Shown here in pieces: positions 36,034 to 48,819 of a DNA stretch of 64,000 bases. Position 1 is the stretch's first letter, and each line of letters begins with the position of its first letter. The translations under genes and the position numbers were made by a program. The stretch is from Paramacrobiotus metropolitanus (Eukaryota > Tardigrada > Eutardigrada > Parachela > Macrobiotidae): contig NW_026570257.1 of NCBI RefSeq assembly GCF_019649055.1, positions 558,001 to 622,000 on the forward strand, read 5' to 3'. The notes under the pieces are model-generated. The model saw only the letters and a list, made by a program, of their open reading frames with translations. It searched no databases and was not told the DNA's origin.

Positions 36034-38530
36034 ATGGATTGCAGTCAAATTAGTGACTTAGAAGATGCAATTACCGAAGAATTTCGAGCGGACTCAGAGA
36101 GCGTCTTGCGGTTGTTCTGCTATCGAGTGTTTGAGTTGATCATCGATTCGCGCTATCCTACGTCCGACTCCATCAAACGCAGCTGCGATACATATCGGAG
36201 CACCCGTCAGTCTTCTAACAGTGACCTTTGGAATGCTCACCTAACCGAGTCGGTAACTGTACTAGATATGCTCATGTATATTATAAAACATTAATAATGT
36301 AACCTTTTCCATGTAAGTGTTCGTATACGTACGAGAAATTCGGAGTGGAAGCACCGCTGTTTGGCGACATTCGCTTCACTCTCAAACGGCAACTCGATCG
36401 TCATAAGCACGTTCTCGACACTCCCATAATCCTGCTGACAACAGTAAGAATGGACGATGGCGATGATCTGTATCTGGAAGCCTTCTGGATATCGCTAAGT
36501 TCAGCAGACGGAGAGTGTCGCACCGTCACTGTCAGCGATCTTTATTTTCGGTTATGTATGGTCATTCGGTCAGTAACTGTTCTGGTCAGAATGGCTCCTG
36601 TTAGGCGGTTAGTATGTCATAATCATAATCTTATTCTTTGAGTCCTAATGCAGTTTATCTAGAAGAACATTCGATCGCTGTTGTTTCGGTTGGATAGTAC
36701 CAGAATTGCGCGAGCTGAAAGATTCCCTACATTAAAAATACTGGATGATGTTACTGTATTTCACTTTATCCCGTAGTTTGTTGACGAGAGAGTGGACCGA
36801 AACAAAACACTTGTTTCATCACGTCATCTTTTCAAACACGAAAGCACTAGACAACCTCCACTCTTTGCCGGGGGTGCGCAAGGTATCACTTTTATAAATT
36901 TTGCTGCTCCATTACTGCAGTACTAGTCAGATATTACTGCATCATGCGTTGGCATTTTTATAACTGTTAGTATTTACTATTTAGGGCGCAATGTATAGTA
37001 TTTAGTCATTTTAGTGTGTACTGTTTAGTGTGCACTTTAGTGTATTTAGTGTGTATAACTGTTGATATTAATAGTATTACAGTCACCACTCACCACCACA
37101 TCGCGCCTCTAGTAATACTGTACAGCATGCTGCTCCTTCGTAGATTTCTGCGATTCTCACTCCGTTAGGTGAACTGCAGTTCGGTTGCGTTAGTCGCAGC
37201 CATGAACTAACAGAGAATGACCCCTGGAGCAAGCTGCACACATCATCCCATGGGCTGACCGAAGGTGCACTCATAGACCAAATGGGCAATTTTCTGGATT
37301 ACATTACAGTGGAAAACTGCCGGTGAGTCAAACCAGTATTAGAAGCCAGCTTCGGCAGTTTCGACTGTATCGGTAGCGGTGTCAATGACAGTAGTGTCTA
37401 CACCACTTATTTCGGGTAACGCAATTGCCGGGCAGTACCTAAGTGTTTGCACCACTTCCAGTTATTAGGTATCGTATTTCCCGCCTTCGTATTCCTCAAA
37501 TTTGACCACAACGATTCCGATGGCAAACTGGTCACTTGCACTTTTTTTTACGGCTCAGCACATTGATCACTCAACAAAAGACATTTGATCAGTAGATACG
37601 TAGCGCGCAACAGGGGCTGTCGATGCCGGGTTAGTTGAACCGGTATCATCACTTACGGCGGTATGTAGTAAAAAGGCAAACCAGATAACGTTGCGCGCCA
37701 CCAGCAGCTCAAGGTGGCGCGCAACATAGCTGCTGATTTGATATCGTTGGTTGGGTGATCAATATACTGAACCCTAAAGTGCAAACAACAAATTTGGCAG
37801 CAGAATTTAGTACAGTACTACAATCAGCAGATTCCGTTTTAGAAAATTCTGATTAGCACTAATGCAAGGATAGCACATTTTTGTCGAAAAAGAGCGGCAG
37901 GTTTTTGTCGTGGTTAAACTTTTTAAGGCAATTTTCCGATACCCACCGCACCGTACACACAGTACTCCCGAAAGACCTACGGACACACCACTCGGAGTTA
38001 TGCCCACAACAGTCGGACGAAGTGATGCACAGGATCGCTTGTCCGTTCGCCACCACACCGAATCCTCCGGAGATGTTGAAAAAAGACGAGTTCCACTCCT
38101 TAATGGCTGCGCCTCGTCTCCAAGCGGCTATGCATACTTTGTCGCCAAGCAAGGAAAGCGATCGTCAAATCACGAAGTCTGCGTTACGGGCACTGCAAGA
38201 GCAAACTTCGTGTGAAAATCTACCTTCGGCTTCTGTACGTATATACTCCAGAACATACGCATAGACGTTGTTGTAAAACTGCCTCTCAGATTCGTCTTCT
38301 CTTTCTTTTGTCAGGGCTTGTTGTTTTCACCTCAATTTGATATCACCGGCCTAACGGACATTGCAAAGCTCCAACATCCCGTGTTTCCAAAAACGACCGC
38401 GTCAAAACTGTTACGAACGGTGCAGACAAGTTGGAGGCCAATCGAAGAACAGTTTCGTGAGAATCAGCAGTTTTATGAACAGTTTTGCTGTGAAATTAAG
38501 GAGCAGCCCGATGCGTCAACCAGCAGCTAG
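36034..38530 (+). CDS. ATG13: ATG13-like autophagy protein (HORMA domain), 7 exons, about 456 aa
   Basis: Exons: 36,034-36,252, 36,336-36,607, 36,654-36,696, 36,777-36,882, 37,169-37,322, 37,874-38,234, 38,315-38,530; all phases agree and they end at TAG. The N-terminal 190 or so residues fit the ATG13 HORMA pattern: a helix ending YRVFELIIDSRYP, strand LYLEAFWISL, the helix VTVSDLYFRLCMVIRSVT, and MAPVRRLSRR, which corresponds to the TPAYRLSRK-like segment of ATG13. The remainder is polar and poorly conserved, as in ATG13, ending in a helical FRENQQFYEQFCCEIKE. In the family, ATG13 is a regulatory subunit of the ULK1/Atg1 kinase complex that starts autophagosome formation. The N-terminal assignment is good. 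Exons 3-5 are chosen mainly by phase and could be modelled differently. Confidence 0.65.
37690..37725. repeat. 13-bp GC-rich inverted repeat
   Basis: GTTGCGCGCCACC (37,690-37,702) and GGTGGCGCGCAAC (37,713-37,725) are perfect reverse complements 10 nt apart, inside intron 5 of the ATG13-like gene, in otherwise AT-rich surroundings. Confidence 0.9.
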
Positions 38531-38890
38531 ATTTTAAAAATCTCATATCCTATAAGCAAGCTAGCGCAAACTGTGTTTTGAGTGGTGTCTGCATGTCTGC
38601 ACAGTTCTGAAAATTCAATTAAGATTATATGCGATTTTCAGTGCGGTACTACTTATTACTATCGTACTAAAGTGCCCGTCAATCAAAAAACCGATTCGTT
38701 AAAATTACCTGTGTCTAAGTGCTCGTAATTGTGAAGAAATATGCCGGTTCCACCAACCAACCAACCACCACTACAACATCTGTAGCATTCCTGTGGTTTA
38801 TTGGTTAGCAATACTGTAGATAATATAGCATTAGTTTCCGCTCAATTTGTTGACCGGCTTGTAGGACATGTGGCCAGTTTTGCACCTTTG

Positions 38891-39128
38891 ATAAGTGACA
38901 GTTGTGGCTTCGACTTCTTATCCATCAACCATGTGCGATACTGCAGTTCTCCATTGAACCTTTTTGTCGGTAACCGTGAACAGTCTTATAGTTAGTGTGA
39001 ATAAAAAATGCTTCCATACGATCATCAAAATGGCTACGAAGTAATTTGTTTACTTTAAAGGTTGTAGGTTTTAGATCGGACGAGGGCGGGAATCGGTCAG
39101 GCTGAAAATTATCGTACAAGCCATCTAA
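38891..39128 (+). pseudogene. Decayed CUB-family gene 3' end (exons 7 and 8)
   Basis: 38,891-38,993 matches CUB exon 7 of the B subtype: SDSCGFDFLSINHVRYC, then sequence aligning with the GTAACCACGAGCAG region before the donor. After a 67-nt intron ending TTTAAAG, 39,061-39,128 matches exon 8 (VVGFRSD, terminal strand and stop) but is 68 nt instead of 69: one base is missing at the conserved Trp codon near 39,103. A second frame slip is suggested near 38,960. The earlier exons are absent. It lies between the ATG13-like gene and the GPCR, about 16 kb from the nearest intact family member. Confidence 0.75.
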
Positions 39129-39529
39129 TTATGCGGATCCCGCTCACTCTATACTGGAGCTTCCTTTCACTTCATGTGCACTGAATATCATAAAGAATGC
39201 AGTATAGCTAGGATTTCCGACAGTGAATTGCTGCCGCTGCCAGGATGTCCTTTCTGTTGTTAGGAAGTTTTTTTTGTACAGTGATTTCTAATAAAATGAT
39301 ATTACTATCGTGCTTGTAAGCCAAACTAATTAAAGAATTGGCTAAACTATGTACACAGTAAAGTAATTACTCGTAATTACTTAAGTGGATATGCCGGTAG
39401 TCAGCCGAAACAAACGCAAGTACGCAAGCACATCTGCTTTTTGGCTACCAGTGCATACACAACTTTTTGTAGCCACTTAAAAAACAATTTCTCATAGACC
39501 ACGCATGCATTTGTCTGCACACCACTTTG
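39129..39529. other. Intergenic
   Basis: No gene is seen. The right part should contain the 3' UTR of the minus-strand GPCR. Confidence 0.5.
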
Positions 39530-41054
39530 TCACCATCGTGCACAGGTGATCAGCTTGTACAGTCCATGACGCAGGTCTTTCAAGCTGAGTGTAAACAGAA
39601 TGGGATCCATGACGGCTTGGAAGTTGTACAGGAGCGTCACCGACGAATCGATGCTGGGATTGGTTATGTTGGGCGCAAAGGCCACCGCCGTAAAGTAGAT
39701 GACGGAGGGACTCCAGCACAAGAAGACGCTGATGGTTAAGAGGGTCAGCAGCAGAAAAGCGTGCATGTGCTTGCGACTGGCAGCCACATCCCGCTTTTCA
39801 ATGAGGTTGGGCGCCACGGAGTTGCCGCGTGAACGCGCGCGCGCCCGATCGTGAGACTGGTGTGAATGATGTGATGAATCTGGCAACATCAAGAAAAGTG
39901 TTATTGTGCGTTTTTACTATTTATCAATTACTATCTATATTTATCAATTACTACCGTCACCGTTAAATGCTCGGCAGTGTATGTCAAAATACGGTATCTC
40001 GGATCAATCAAAATGGATTCGCCGATTGAGCCAACAACCAAACTCGAATAATACTAAAAATTAACTATATTGATAATATCATCTTTAATTTATTATTAAA
40101 CTGGTAGCGAAAATTGCCAAGATATGAACGAAGCTTCGAAAAACGGTTGTTGCTATCTTAAAAAAACCGTCTGACCTGACATGTAAAGTGCAAGCAGTTA
40201 ATTAAAATCAATAAATTTTAAAATGTCTGTTTAAGTATTTCTGGTGCAGGGTAGAAGAATCGAGTGTGTAACGTACATAACGATATTGCTTCAGTTGCCA
40301 TACTGCACGTACGGTCTTTGTGCTCCACATCCAGATGCGTGTGCACCGTGTGCGCCCCACCCGGCCGGTGCTCGGACTTGAGCATGAAATGCCCGACCCG
40401 CTTACGCCGCCGCTGTAGCCACCAGATCAATGGGAAGACGCCCACCACGATGGCTTCTGCCGCCACACTGAAAAACTGCACCACCAGCATCCACGCCGCT
40501 TGTCCGGGCACATCCGGATTCACCACACACCCATCCGGGCCGTCAATCGGCTTCCGGTAGTATGCCGCGTCCAGAATGATCCCTGGCAATCCGACCAAAT
40601 GCCCCAATACCCACGTGCCCAGACAGCAGACTAGGGCGGTGCGCGTGGTATGGTTTTGCCGGTAGTGGACTGGCAGCGCGATGGCCCACAAACGGTTTAA
40701 CGCGATCAGGGGATGCGTCAGAAACTGCACGAGCGACACTACCCATAATCCGTACATGTACACGGTGCACCAGTTCCAGCCCAGATACCAGACGCTGACC
40801 GTGTGATTAATGAGATCCAACGGGCCTTCCACGGCAAAGTAGACAAAATTGGCTAAAGCCAGATTGATGAGGTAGATATTGAAGTGCACACGCAGGTGTG
40901 CTTCTTTGACGAAAACCAGCAAGGCTAGTCCGTTGAGGAATAAGCAGGCCACGGTTTCTATTAACGATAAAATGGCTTCCGACTTCCAAGCAGCGGTTGC
41001 GTTTTCGACGGTCACGTTGTCGATTAACGGATGCGAAATATTTACACTGTCCAT
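39530..41054 (-). CDS. Orphan class A (rhodopsin-like) GPCR, 2 exons, 363 aa
   Basis: Exon 1 is 41,054-40,313 and exon 2 is 39,879-39,530, joined in phase 1. I chose the Met at 41,054 because it is followed directly by three N-glycosylation sites (NIS, NVT, NAT) and gives a normal N-terminus; an upstream in-frame Met at 41,129 would add 25 residues. Seven hydrophobic segments are present: TM1 with Asn41, TM2 NLALAN, TM3 with Cys96 paired to ECL2 Cys176, TM4 Trp148, TM5 with Pro208, TM6 CWSP (302-305) and TM7 ending DPILF (339-343). Unusual points: the DRY motif is NRL (120-122), the TM2 Asp position is Asn, and NPxxY is DPILF. The His/Arg-rich third loop spans the intron. Ligand unknown; it should act at the plasma membrane. 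Confidence 0.85.
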
Positions 41055-44000
41055 AGTTCGCCTAATAAAAATATAAGATTTTAACTCAGTTATACTGATA
41101 AAGGTCAGCGGGTATAAAGCATGCAACACAACAGCTTAACTTTAAGCAAAAAGGTCATGCTCGGCATGGTGCCACTACCTATTGATTTCTGAGTTATTTT
41201 GTTTACGCTCTACCCGGTTTTTATATGAACGAGAAAATGGCAACGCATCCGCTCCATTACTTTCTCGCGCTACTTTAATGGATCGCGGTCAACGTGTGCG
41301 TGATGAAAGTAGGTAATGAAATTAGCCAATTAGTTTGCGGGACGGCTGCAACTCCCGTGTGGGGTTTAGCCGAGACGATGAACTTGAAATTTCTACGGAG
41401 ACGGTGCACCGATACATCTACTTTGCTATGAAACCTGGGTAGATTCCGCTAATTTGCTAATGAAATATTCAGAGAAAAGTTATATCGTTAAGGGAATTAA
41501 TCAGGGATACACGCCATCGCGGTTAAGACAGTATCAGGGTCACGCTGCCCGGTGCACACTCACCATACTCTCGAGGGATACATTATGCTGCAGGCAATAC
41601 TGTCAACGTGCAATCAGAAGAAAGTTTGAACCGCTACATAAACCCGACACTTTAAAATGTGGAAGATTAACGTGTCGGTTCATCAGCTCAATTAGTGTTA
41701 TTAAATGGGGTAACTGTTGGACAAAAAATAAATAGCAATAGAGAAGATTAATAAACTACTCGTTCAGCAATTTGGATATGACCAAGTTGGTTGTGTTGGT
41801 CGTTGGTTGAACCAACAAAGTGTAAAAGGAAATTCTTGTGTAGGGCTTTAAGGGGAGCGTCTGTGTTTAATCATTTGAATAATTTGAGGCAATCTGCCTA
41901 TCAAGACGAGATTGATGAACGCATCGTACGCTGACACGTCATTTACCTTACCGCTGCGAAACCTCATCTAAATCATCTCGAAGCAAAATCGCTGTAATAC
42001 TAGGACAGAAGCCTGCACTTCATTGAAAGAAAAAGCGCATTTCAAGTTTGGCTTGATGGATGGTTTCTGGCATGACGACCAAGATTAGGAAAATAGACAG
42101 TTGAAGTACTGCCATACCTTTAACGGTTAACCGATATTCTGCATCTGTCTCACAACTTCTTCTGCCTTACACTGCAAGACGTGTACATGTTGACTACATG
42201 TGCATTGTACTATGTACGTATTCAGTTCATATTTCTATAAAAGGAAAAGCGAAACATCATCGTGATCCCATCAAAAGTGTCGAGCCGGCAGATAAATGTG
42301 CTTTCTGCATCTGTTTGATGCGGGAGAGTACCGGATACACATGGCACTGTTTGCGCCAAATTCGCTGATGTGACGGTTGTGTGTTTCATGTACAAAACCG
42401 GGAATAATTTACCACTATGGTGTTTGCGGCTATCAAACGTGGTGCACTCGTAGGATTCATACACGGAAACAGTACCTTCAAGGTCACGCAAAAAAGGTTA
42501 TTTTCTCTTCCAACAAATTACGAAAAATGGCACAAGCTAATTAACAAGGAATATCCTTGCTACAAGAAATTAAGAACAAAGTGTAAAAGATATTAAAATA
42601 CATACGCATAATACAAATACATAAAAAAACAAATACATTGTAATACAAACACATAATACAAATACATTAAAATACAAATACATAATTAATTCATAATTAT
42701 ATTATTATAATAAACAAATTAGTAAGTATTATGATCATAAAACATTTAGGTACAGTGCCTCAGTTTTTGATTGATTATGATTGTACGAAACATCGTACAA
42801 TTAAGTACATTCTTTGGTACATACTTTCTGCAGCATTTTGCACAACAATACGCTTAGATTCAAATTTTTTTGCAAAACTTCTATTGAAATAACGTGCATT
42901 TGACTTACCCAGGTTTTGACGACTGGAACGATGAGGTAATTATTACGTAATGAAGTCGAACAGTTTGATGTGATACTAGCTCATCGAATGCAACATCTCA
43001 GCAAAATGTGACTGCAAAACGATAAACTATCAACGCCTCCGTAGAAATATTGCATAACGCAGAAACCGTTTCCGTGAAATGGCGCCAAGAAAAGCCACGC
43101 ATCGACGTCTTAAGCGCGTCAAAACACTGATCGGTACATAGGTATAGTCAATCCTACCGGCGAGTACATTTTCTTTAATTTTACGGCATTGGAACATTAA
43201 CGCTCTACTCCCTTCCTTCTTCCTTCCTTGATTACAGTCGGCATCACCCACCCTAGGTGCACTTAAGCGCCAGTTGAACGAAAACAACCCAAAATAGCAT
43301 CCATATGGTCCACACGATCGATTAGGCCGATTTAAGGTTACGGAATTTGACCAGTTGTTTACGACAAAATATTCGAAAACAGACCGATCCCCGTTACTAC
43401 ACCAACAGAATGCTATTGTGGCGATGATTGTTACGGCATGAAATGTGTGCGGCGTTTATATAAGCGATTATTACGAAATGAGACTTTCAAGTGCAGGTCA
43501 TTCATTAGAGGGTGCCATAGAGGAAGTCAGTATACGGGAGACATGAGTAATGTTGACAGCTTTCCTTGAGAAAAGCAATCACGTAGCCGCGGTCAGGCGT
43601 CCGCGTTGTTTACCGGAACAGGACGGCCTAATGGATGGTTATTGATTGATTCCGGGTTAAAACTTTAGGCTAAAGACATCCAGCCAGCAACGCTTTATTG
43701 AGTGGCCGCAATTTTCATTTCCACCTTGATGAAAAGCCGGGCGGAGGATTGAGCACAATGGACGGTCGCGTGTGTAGCCATCAAAGCGACAATCAAAGCA
43801 CAATTATGACAGGCTTCTGTAGATGTTTTTGCTTAGTACTATGAATATCGATTAGTTAAAAAAAATGTAATGAATAATATTCATACATAATGGGCAACAA
43901 CATAATATGCGCGCTTATGAAGTAGTAAAATAACACTTAATACGTAGGTAATAAAATAACACATAATATACTTGTAAGTCTTGTATAAAACCTATAAATG

Positions 44001-46283
44001 AAAATAATACGCGTTTATATACGGTATGCAATAACACACATACAGAATATTGAGCATAATACATGTACAAGTTTACGACTATATCTGTATCGGTGGAATT
44101 TAAAAACTGTGCTGGCGCAAATTGATGGCAACAGTCTGAACACAAAAATGTCTACCGTCGTATTTGGTTGCCGCTTTTTACATAATATATGCGGATCGCC
44201 GTATATAAATCGTGTAAGCAATACAGACGTCGGTTGCCGGTGATCCGCCTTCCAGGTGCTAGTTTAAATTTCATATCGGAAAACATTTCCATATGATTAA
44301 AAATTCTGAGGATCTTCTTATTACTACGGCGCCCTTGATAAGCCGGAACCGACGACGGTTACGGTGCTTGAGTCTTGTAATTCTGAGCGGAAACAGATTT
44401 TATGTGTTGCATATTTGTGCTAATGACAGACTGGAAGAGTTCCTTTGCGCATGCAAATGTGATTCAGCATTTTATCAAGAACGCAGTTCTATTTAATTAC
44501 GATCTTTCACCGTCGATGGTAGAACGATACCGTGAGGCAATGCAAGGATACCGAAACTAAAAGATATAACCGAAAATATTTACCTGAAAGAATATTTTTA
44601 CAACGAATACAGTTACACCATATGTATGCTGTTCATGTCGCCCAATATAATCACTTAAACATGTCATTCACTTGATCGGCGAGCGCGAAATTCTTCCAAT
44701 GCAGAACTTAAAAACGCATGGTTCTGGAAAAAATATTATTGATCTACGTAGTAAAATTGCCGGTATCCGCAGTTTCCGGCATCTAATAAATCGTATCATC
44801 TACCCTCTGTCTTTGTGGCCGTTATCACTTTACCGATTTGAATAAGGTCTGCTGTAAGTCGTGTACTCCGTATGTGCTAAATCGGTTACCTTTTTGTAAA
44901 TGATCGAGTTGGCATCGTCATTATTCATAATTATTCATAATTATTCATACGTGGACTCTGCAATTACCGTATCACATCAATCGAAGCAAAGTTTTATTGC
45001 CAAGTTGATTGCAGTTTTGGGTAATTTACGATAGCGTCAGAAACATTACCCAAACTCGTTGTGCAACATTTGCACATTAAATAAAACAGCATCAACTTAC
45101 GCCCGGCATGACTCACAACTATAAATACCAGCGAATTTTATCGCTATCAGCTATTACCACTTTTAGTGAATCATTCAATCACACAAGTCCAAAGTGTGCC
45201 GACAATGTGCTTCGCTGATAAACAAGGCGGCTGCCAAATTTGTGCACTGTGTGCAACGGAAAGCAGCATTCAAAGTTTTACACTGCCAAAATCCCTAAAA
45301 TTTTTCTTTTTCAGACGCTATCTTTGCGCTTCTGGAGTCATAATAATTACCCGGTTACATAGTTTCAACACGAGTATTAGTGACTATAATAGAGAAATAC
45401 TAGACCACGCAGAACTGGGCCATAATCAGCAGAGTACGTAGCGTACACTCGTGTTCTTCGCTTGAGAACGACAACTCTTACCGGCGGAAGGCTTTACGTG
45501 AAATTGTGTTTTGATGCAAGAGTGGAGAGTTTCCACATTACCATCACAATGCAGCGGATGGATAATGCAGCTGGTAAGAATTTTACACTGACAAGAGGAT
45601 TTCCGTTAGGTTGAGTTATTGGTTCTAGCAACACGCCTCAGTTGCGAAAGAATAAATTACTAATTTACTACCTGTACTAAATAACTAACATAAAGCGTTA
45701 TTACAACGATAATGGCTCATCCACTGAGCTTAAAAAGCAGCCGATTTACATAGACCTTCTAACTGCAGATTGGGAAAGCTAAAGTTTAATATCTTCCAGC
45801 ATATAGCTACGCATTTGGTTTTACAGTAATCGCTGCGGTAGCAGACTGTTAGCTTCGCTAAAAACAGAACCGATTATTACAGAAATAATTTATCAGGACC
45901 TCATTTCGTCGAAAGAGATAATCTTACAAACGCTATGTCCAGTAACTACTTATTTTTCTTAGCAGTGAATAATCCTTGCTTTCTGGCGTTGATATTATCT
46001 GAAGTCTCCATAAACTAGTAAGAAAAATTTAAAATGGAACTCGAAATATTAAAGATCGTACACATGGAAAATGACATTCATGCACGATATACACACACTA
46101 AACTGACAGAGTACAGTACTTTAATTTACGATGCGCAAGCACAGCTATTAGACTCAAGGGATCGATTCTTTAGGTTTGGATATTGTGGAGATCAATTCAC
46201 GTGTCCAGCAGGAACGCTTCTACAAATGCGAAGAACACTTTCTACTCGAAAAACAGGCCTTAAAGGTCAAACTCTGCCTACCC
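41055..46283. other. Long intergenic region, no supported gene
   Basis: No ORF here shows family motifs or a splice-linked neighbour. The stretch is AT-rich. It contains a run of AATACAAATACAT-type words (about 42,596-42,690), a small perfect hairpin (ATTGTACGA, loop AACA, TCGTACAAT; 42,780-42,801) and triple ATTATTCATA near 44,925-44,950. The last 130 nt (46,151-46,283) are open in frame with the p38-like kinase and probably belong to its first coding exon. Upstream exons of that gene could lie here. Confidence 0.5.
42596..42690. repeat. AT-rich imperfect tandem words (AATACAAATACAT)
   Basis: ATACAAATACAT-like units recur about six times with variable spacing. This is simple low-complexity sequence with no coding role. 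Confidence 0.7.
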
Positions 46284-48819
46284 ATGCGCTATAGAGTGCA
46301 AAAGGTCATAGGAATGGGAACGTACGGAATTGTTGTGTAAGTACTACAATAAATTTTTGTACAATCGGCCTTGAGGGTTTGTATTTCAATAAACACACTT
46401 GGGGAGATATCTTCTACTAACTATGAATTTGGCCATAGTACTTTAGTAACAACCATATTACAATATCAAGACAAGCAGTAAGAAGCTCGCTGATGCAGTT
46501 TAGCCACCGACACCCAAACCAACGAAAGAGTGGCGATAAAAAAGTTGACCCGCCCATTTACGACTGAGATCGAGGCAAGGCGGACGTTCCGGGAAATTCA
46601 TTTGCTCAGACATGCCAGACATCCCAACGTAGGTCCCATATACGCAGCACAACTGTACATTGCGTGCGTTAACGTTCCAGATTTTGGTTGTTAACGGGCA
46701 GATTGTGTCTCTGGTGGACATTTTCACTCCGCATATGACCTGGACATCGTTCAGCACTTCAAGAGACAGAGAGGAAGTGTACATTGTGAGTGCCGCCCTG
46801 TGTGCGATCCACCAAAACATTTGCTTTACCCTGTTGTTCTCAAGGTCACGAGGTATGCCGGTCCGACTCTGGCCGAGATCATCGAAAATAAGAGCATTGC
46901 ATGGTCGGCATTGGATAAAAAGCTCATGCTCTACAACATTTTACGGGGTTTGCAGGTGCGTTAACTTTCAAAACGATAGTCGACTGGCAAATTTTTGTTG
47001 CATATAAATTGTCTCCACTGGCGCGTATGCCGTGTTTCAAGTTATATAGATTTCGCTGAGCGCAAAAACTGCTTAGTTATTTTCTAGTATTGCTTGTTGG
47101 TACCGTTGCGGTATTTGCGATTTGGCTCAAGTTCTGCACCGTACGCTTTAAATCATTTTATACTTCCGAAAGAGTGACCGTTATTTTGTTTTACAGTTCC
47201 TGCATTCTGTTGGCTTGATACACCGGGTAAGTCTGTAGTACTGTGAGAGCATATGTTAACGGCTTTGCACTGCTCATTGAATAGCACTGCTTTACACTGT
47301 AGGATTTGCATGCTCTGATAATGTAATTTTTCAGGATCTGAAACCTGCCAACATTGCGGTTGGTGGTCGCAATATGGCTAGTATCCTCGATTTTGGACTG
47401 GCTCGAGCTGTTCCTGATGATTCCGCATTAACGGGTATGTTAAAAAATATGCAGGTTCGCGATATCAATCATCCGAAATGCCTCTCATAGACAGCTGCAT
47501 CTTTAGGGTGAGACAGCTGGAACTTGTTATAACATTGTTTAATGCATTTTCCTTACAGGATACGTTGTTACCAAAGGGTAAGTCGGTCATTCTGCCATCA
47601 CAGTGTCCGCATATTGCCCATAATATAAAAAAAGTATAACGGTTGAGAATGTTACAACTATTGCAGATACCGCGCACCGGAACTAATATACAACCTTTCG
47701 ATATCGGAAAATGGTTTGTCGCACTATACGTCTAAAGGTAAACGCAAAGAAAAAATTGGTGTGACATTAGTAATCTCATTACTCGTACCGTTTTTCACAC
47801 ATTTTTAGTGGACGTGTTTAGCGCCGGAGTGATTATGGCGGAAATGGAACTGCGGAAACCGCTGTTCGACATTGTTGACAGTAAAATCACTTTGACCAGT
47901 TTACTTCTTATAATGAATTACGTAAGAAGGTCACAGCGGAATTGCAGATCAGAGAGGTTTCATTCACCTCGCAGCCTTTCTTAACCTGATGGGAAGGCCA
48001 AGCGACGAATGGCTGGGTACCATTGCTGATATGCCGGTAAGTAGATTTTCGATTTCGGACTTTCGATTTTGGAAGCTGCTGTTCGCTGGCAGCTTAATCT
48101 TCCGCCAATTTTTAAATGAACTTATTGATTGTTAGACCAGGACGGCCATAGCCAAGTGGAGCGACAGAGTGAAATCGCCTGAAGAATTACGTGCACAGTT
48201 TGAGCAACAGTTTATGAATCTTTCCGATGAAGGTGATACGCGTTACAGCATGATAGGCAGCTCAAGGCTGTTTTGAAAGAAAGTTTACTAAATTTAATCA
48301 CTCAAGTAATGGCGTAATCGTCGATGCAGGAATCGACCTTTTAATACGCATGCTGGATGTGGATCCCCGTCGACGCATTAGCACGGCGGAAGCGTTAATG
48401 CACCCATATTTCGAAGGCCTTCACAATCAGGACAACGCAAACCTTGCGCACAATAATCCCATTGTGATTCCTCACGAAGATATCCTCCGCACAGCCGAAC
48501 AATGGAAAAGTAAGGCTTGTCATGACACAGAACGGCGTTTCTCGGTTGCATGTAGTGCCATGTACCTTCGGCTGCGGCTACACCGTCAGATATTTATTAT
48601 GTTCTGAGTGTACGTTCGTTAGCAACGTGCTGTAATCAGCATGATAAATTGCAACTTTAAACCGTCAAGTCGTATATACTTACTGTATTATGCCATCATC
48701 ACGTTTCTGATTTTCTTTACGGAAATTTTTGTGTATTCTAAATCGATGTGGGCTTTGCAGGAGCAGTTTGGACTGAAATGCAGAATTCCGCAACCCAGGG
48801 CAATGGCGGCGCTGTATAG
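46284..48819 (+). CDS. p38-like MAP kinase, 13 exons, at least 361 aa
   Basis: Exons: 46284-46336, 46499-46628, 46702-46785, 46845-46955, 47197-47226, 47335-47434, 47559-47577, 47667-47737, 47809-47880, 47957-48036, 48136-48232, 48330-48509, 48761-48819, all in phase. Visible motifs: glycine loop GMGTYGIV, VAIKK (Lys32), a p38-type LTRPF / EARRTFREI helix-C region, HR-DLKPAN split between exons 5 and 6 (Asp137), DFG (155-157), and the p38 activation-loop TGY (169-171). Length matches p38. Divergence: the usual RWYRAPE is KGYRAPE, DVWS is DVFS, and the hinge is unusual. Such a kinase would act in cytosolic stress signalling. In-frame sequence upstream of 46,284 (ERFYKCEEHF) resembles the normal p38 N-terminus, so the true start is probably in an upstream exon. 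Confidence 0.85.

Noticed and set aside
41454-41735. 93-codon ORF upstream of the GPCR
   Set aside because: Composition and context look random; no motifs.
45166-45441. 91-codon ORF with Cys and a short hydrophobic stretch
   Set aside because: It starts at GTG, has no splice context and no family features.
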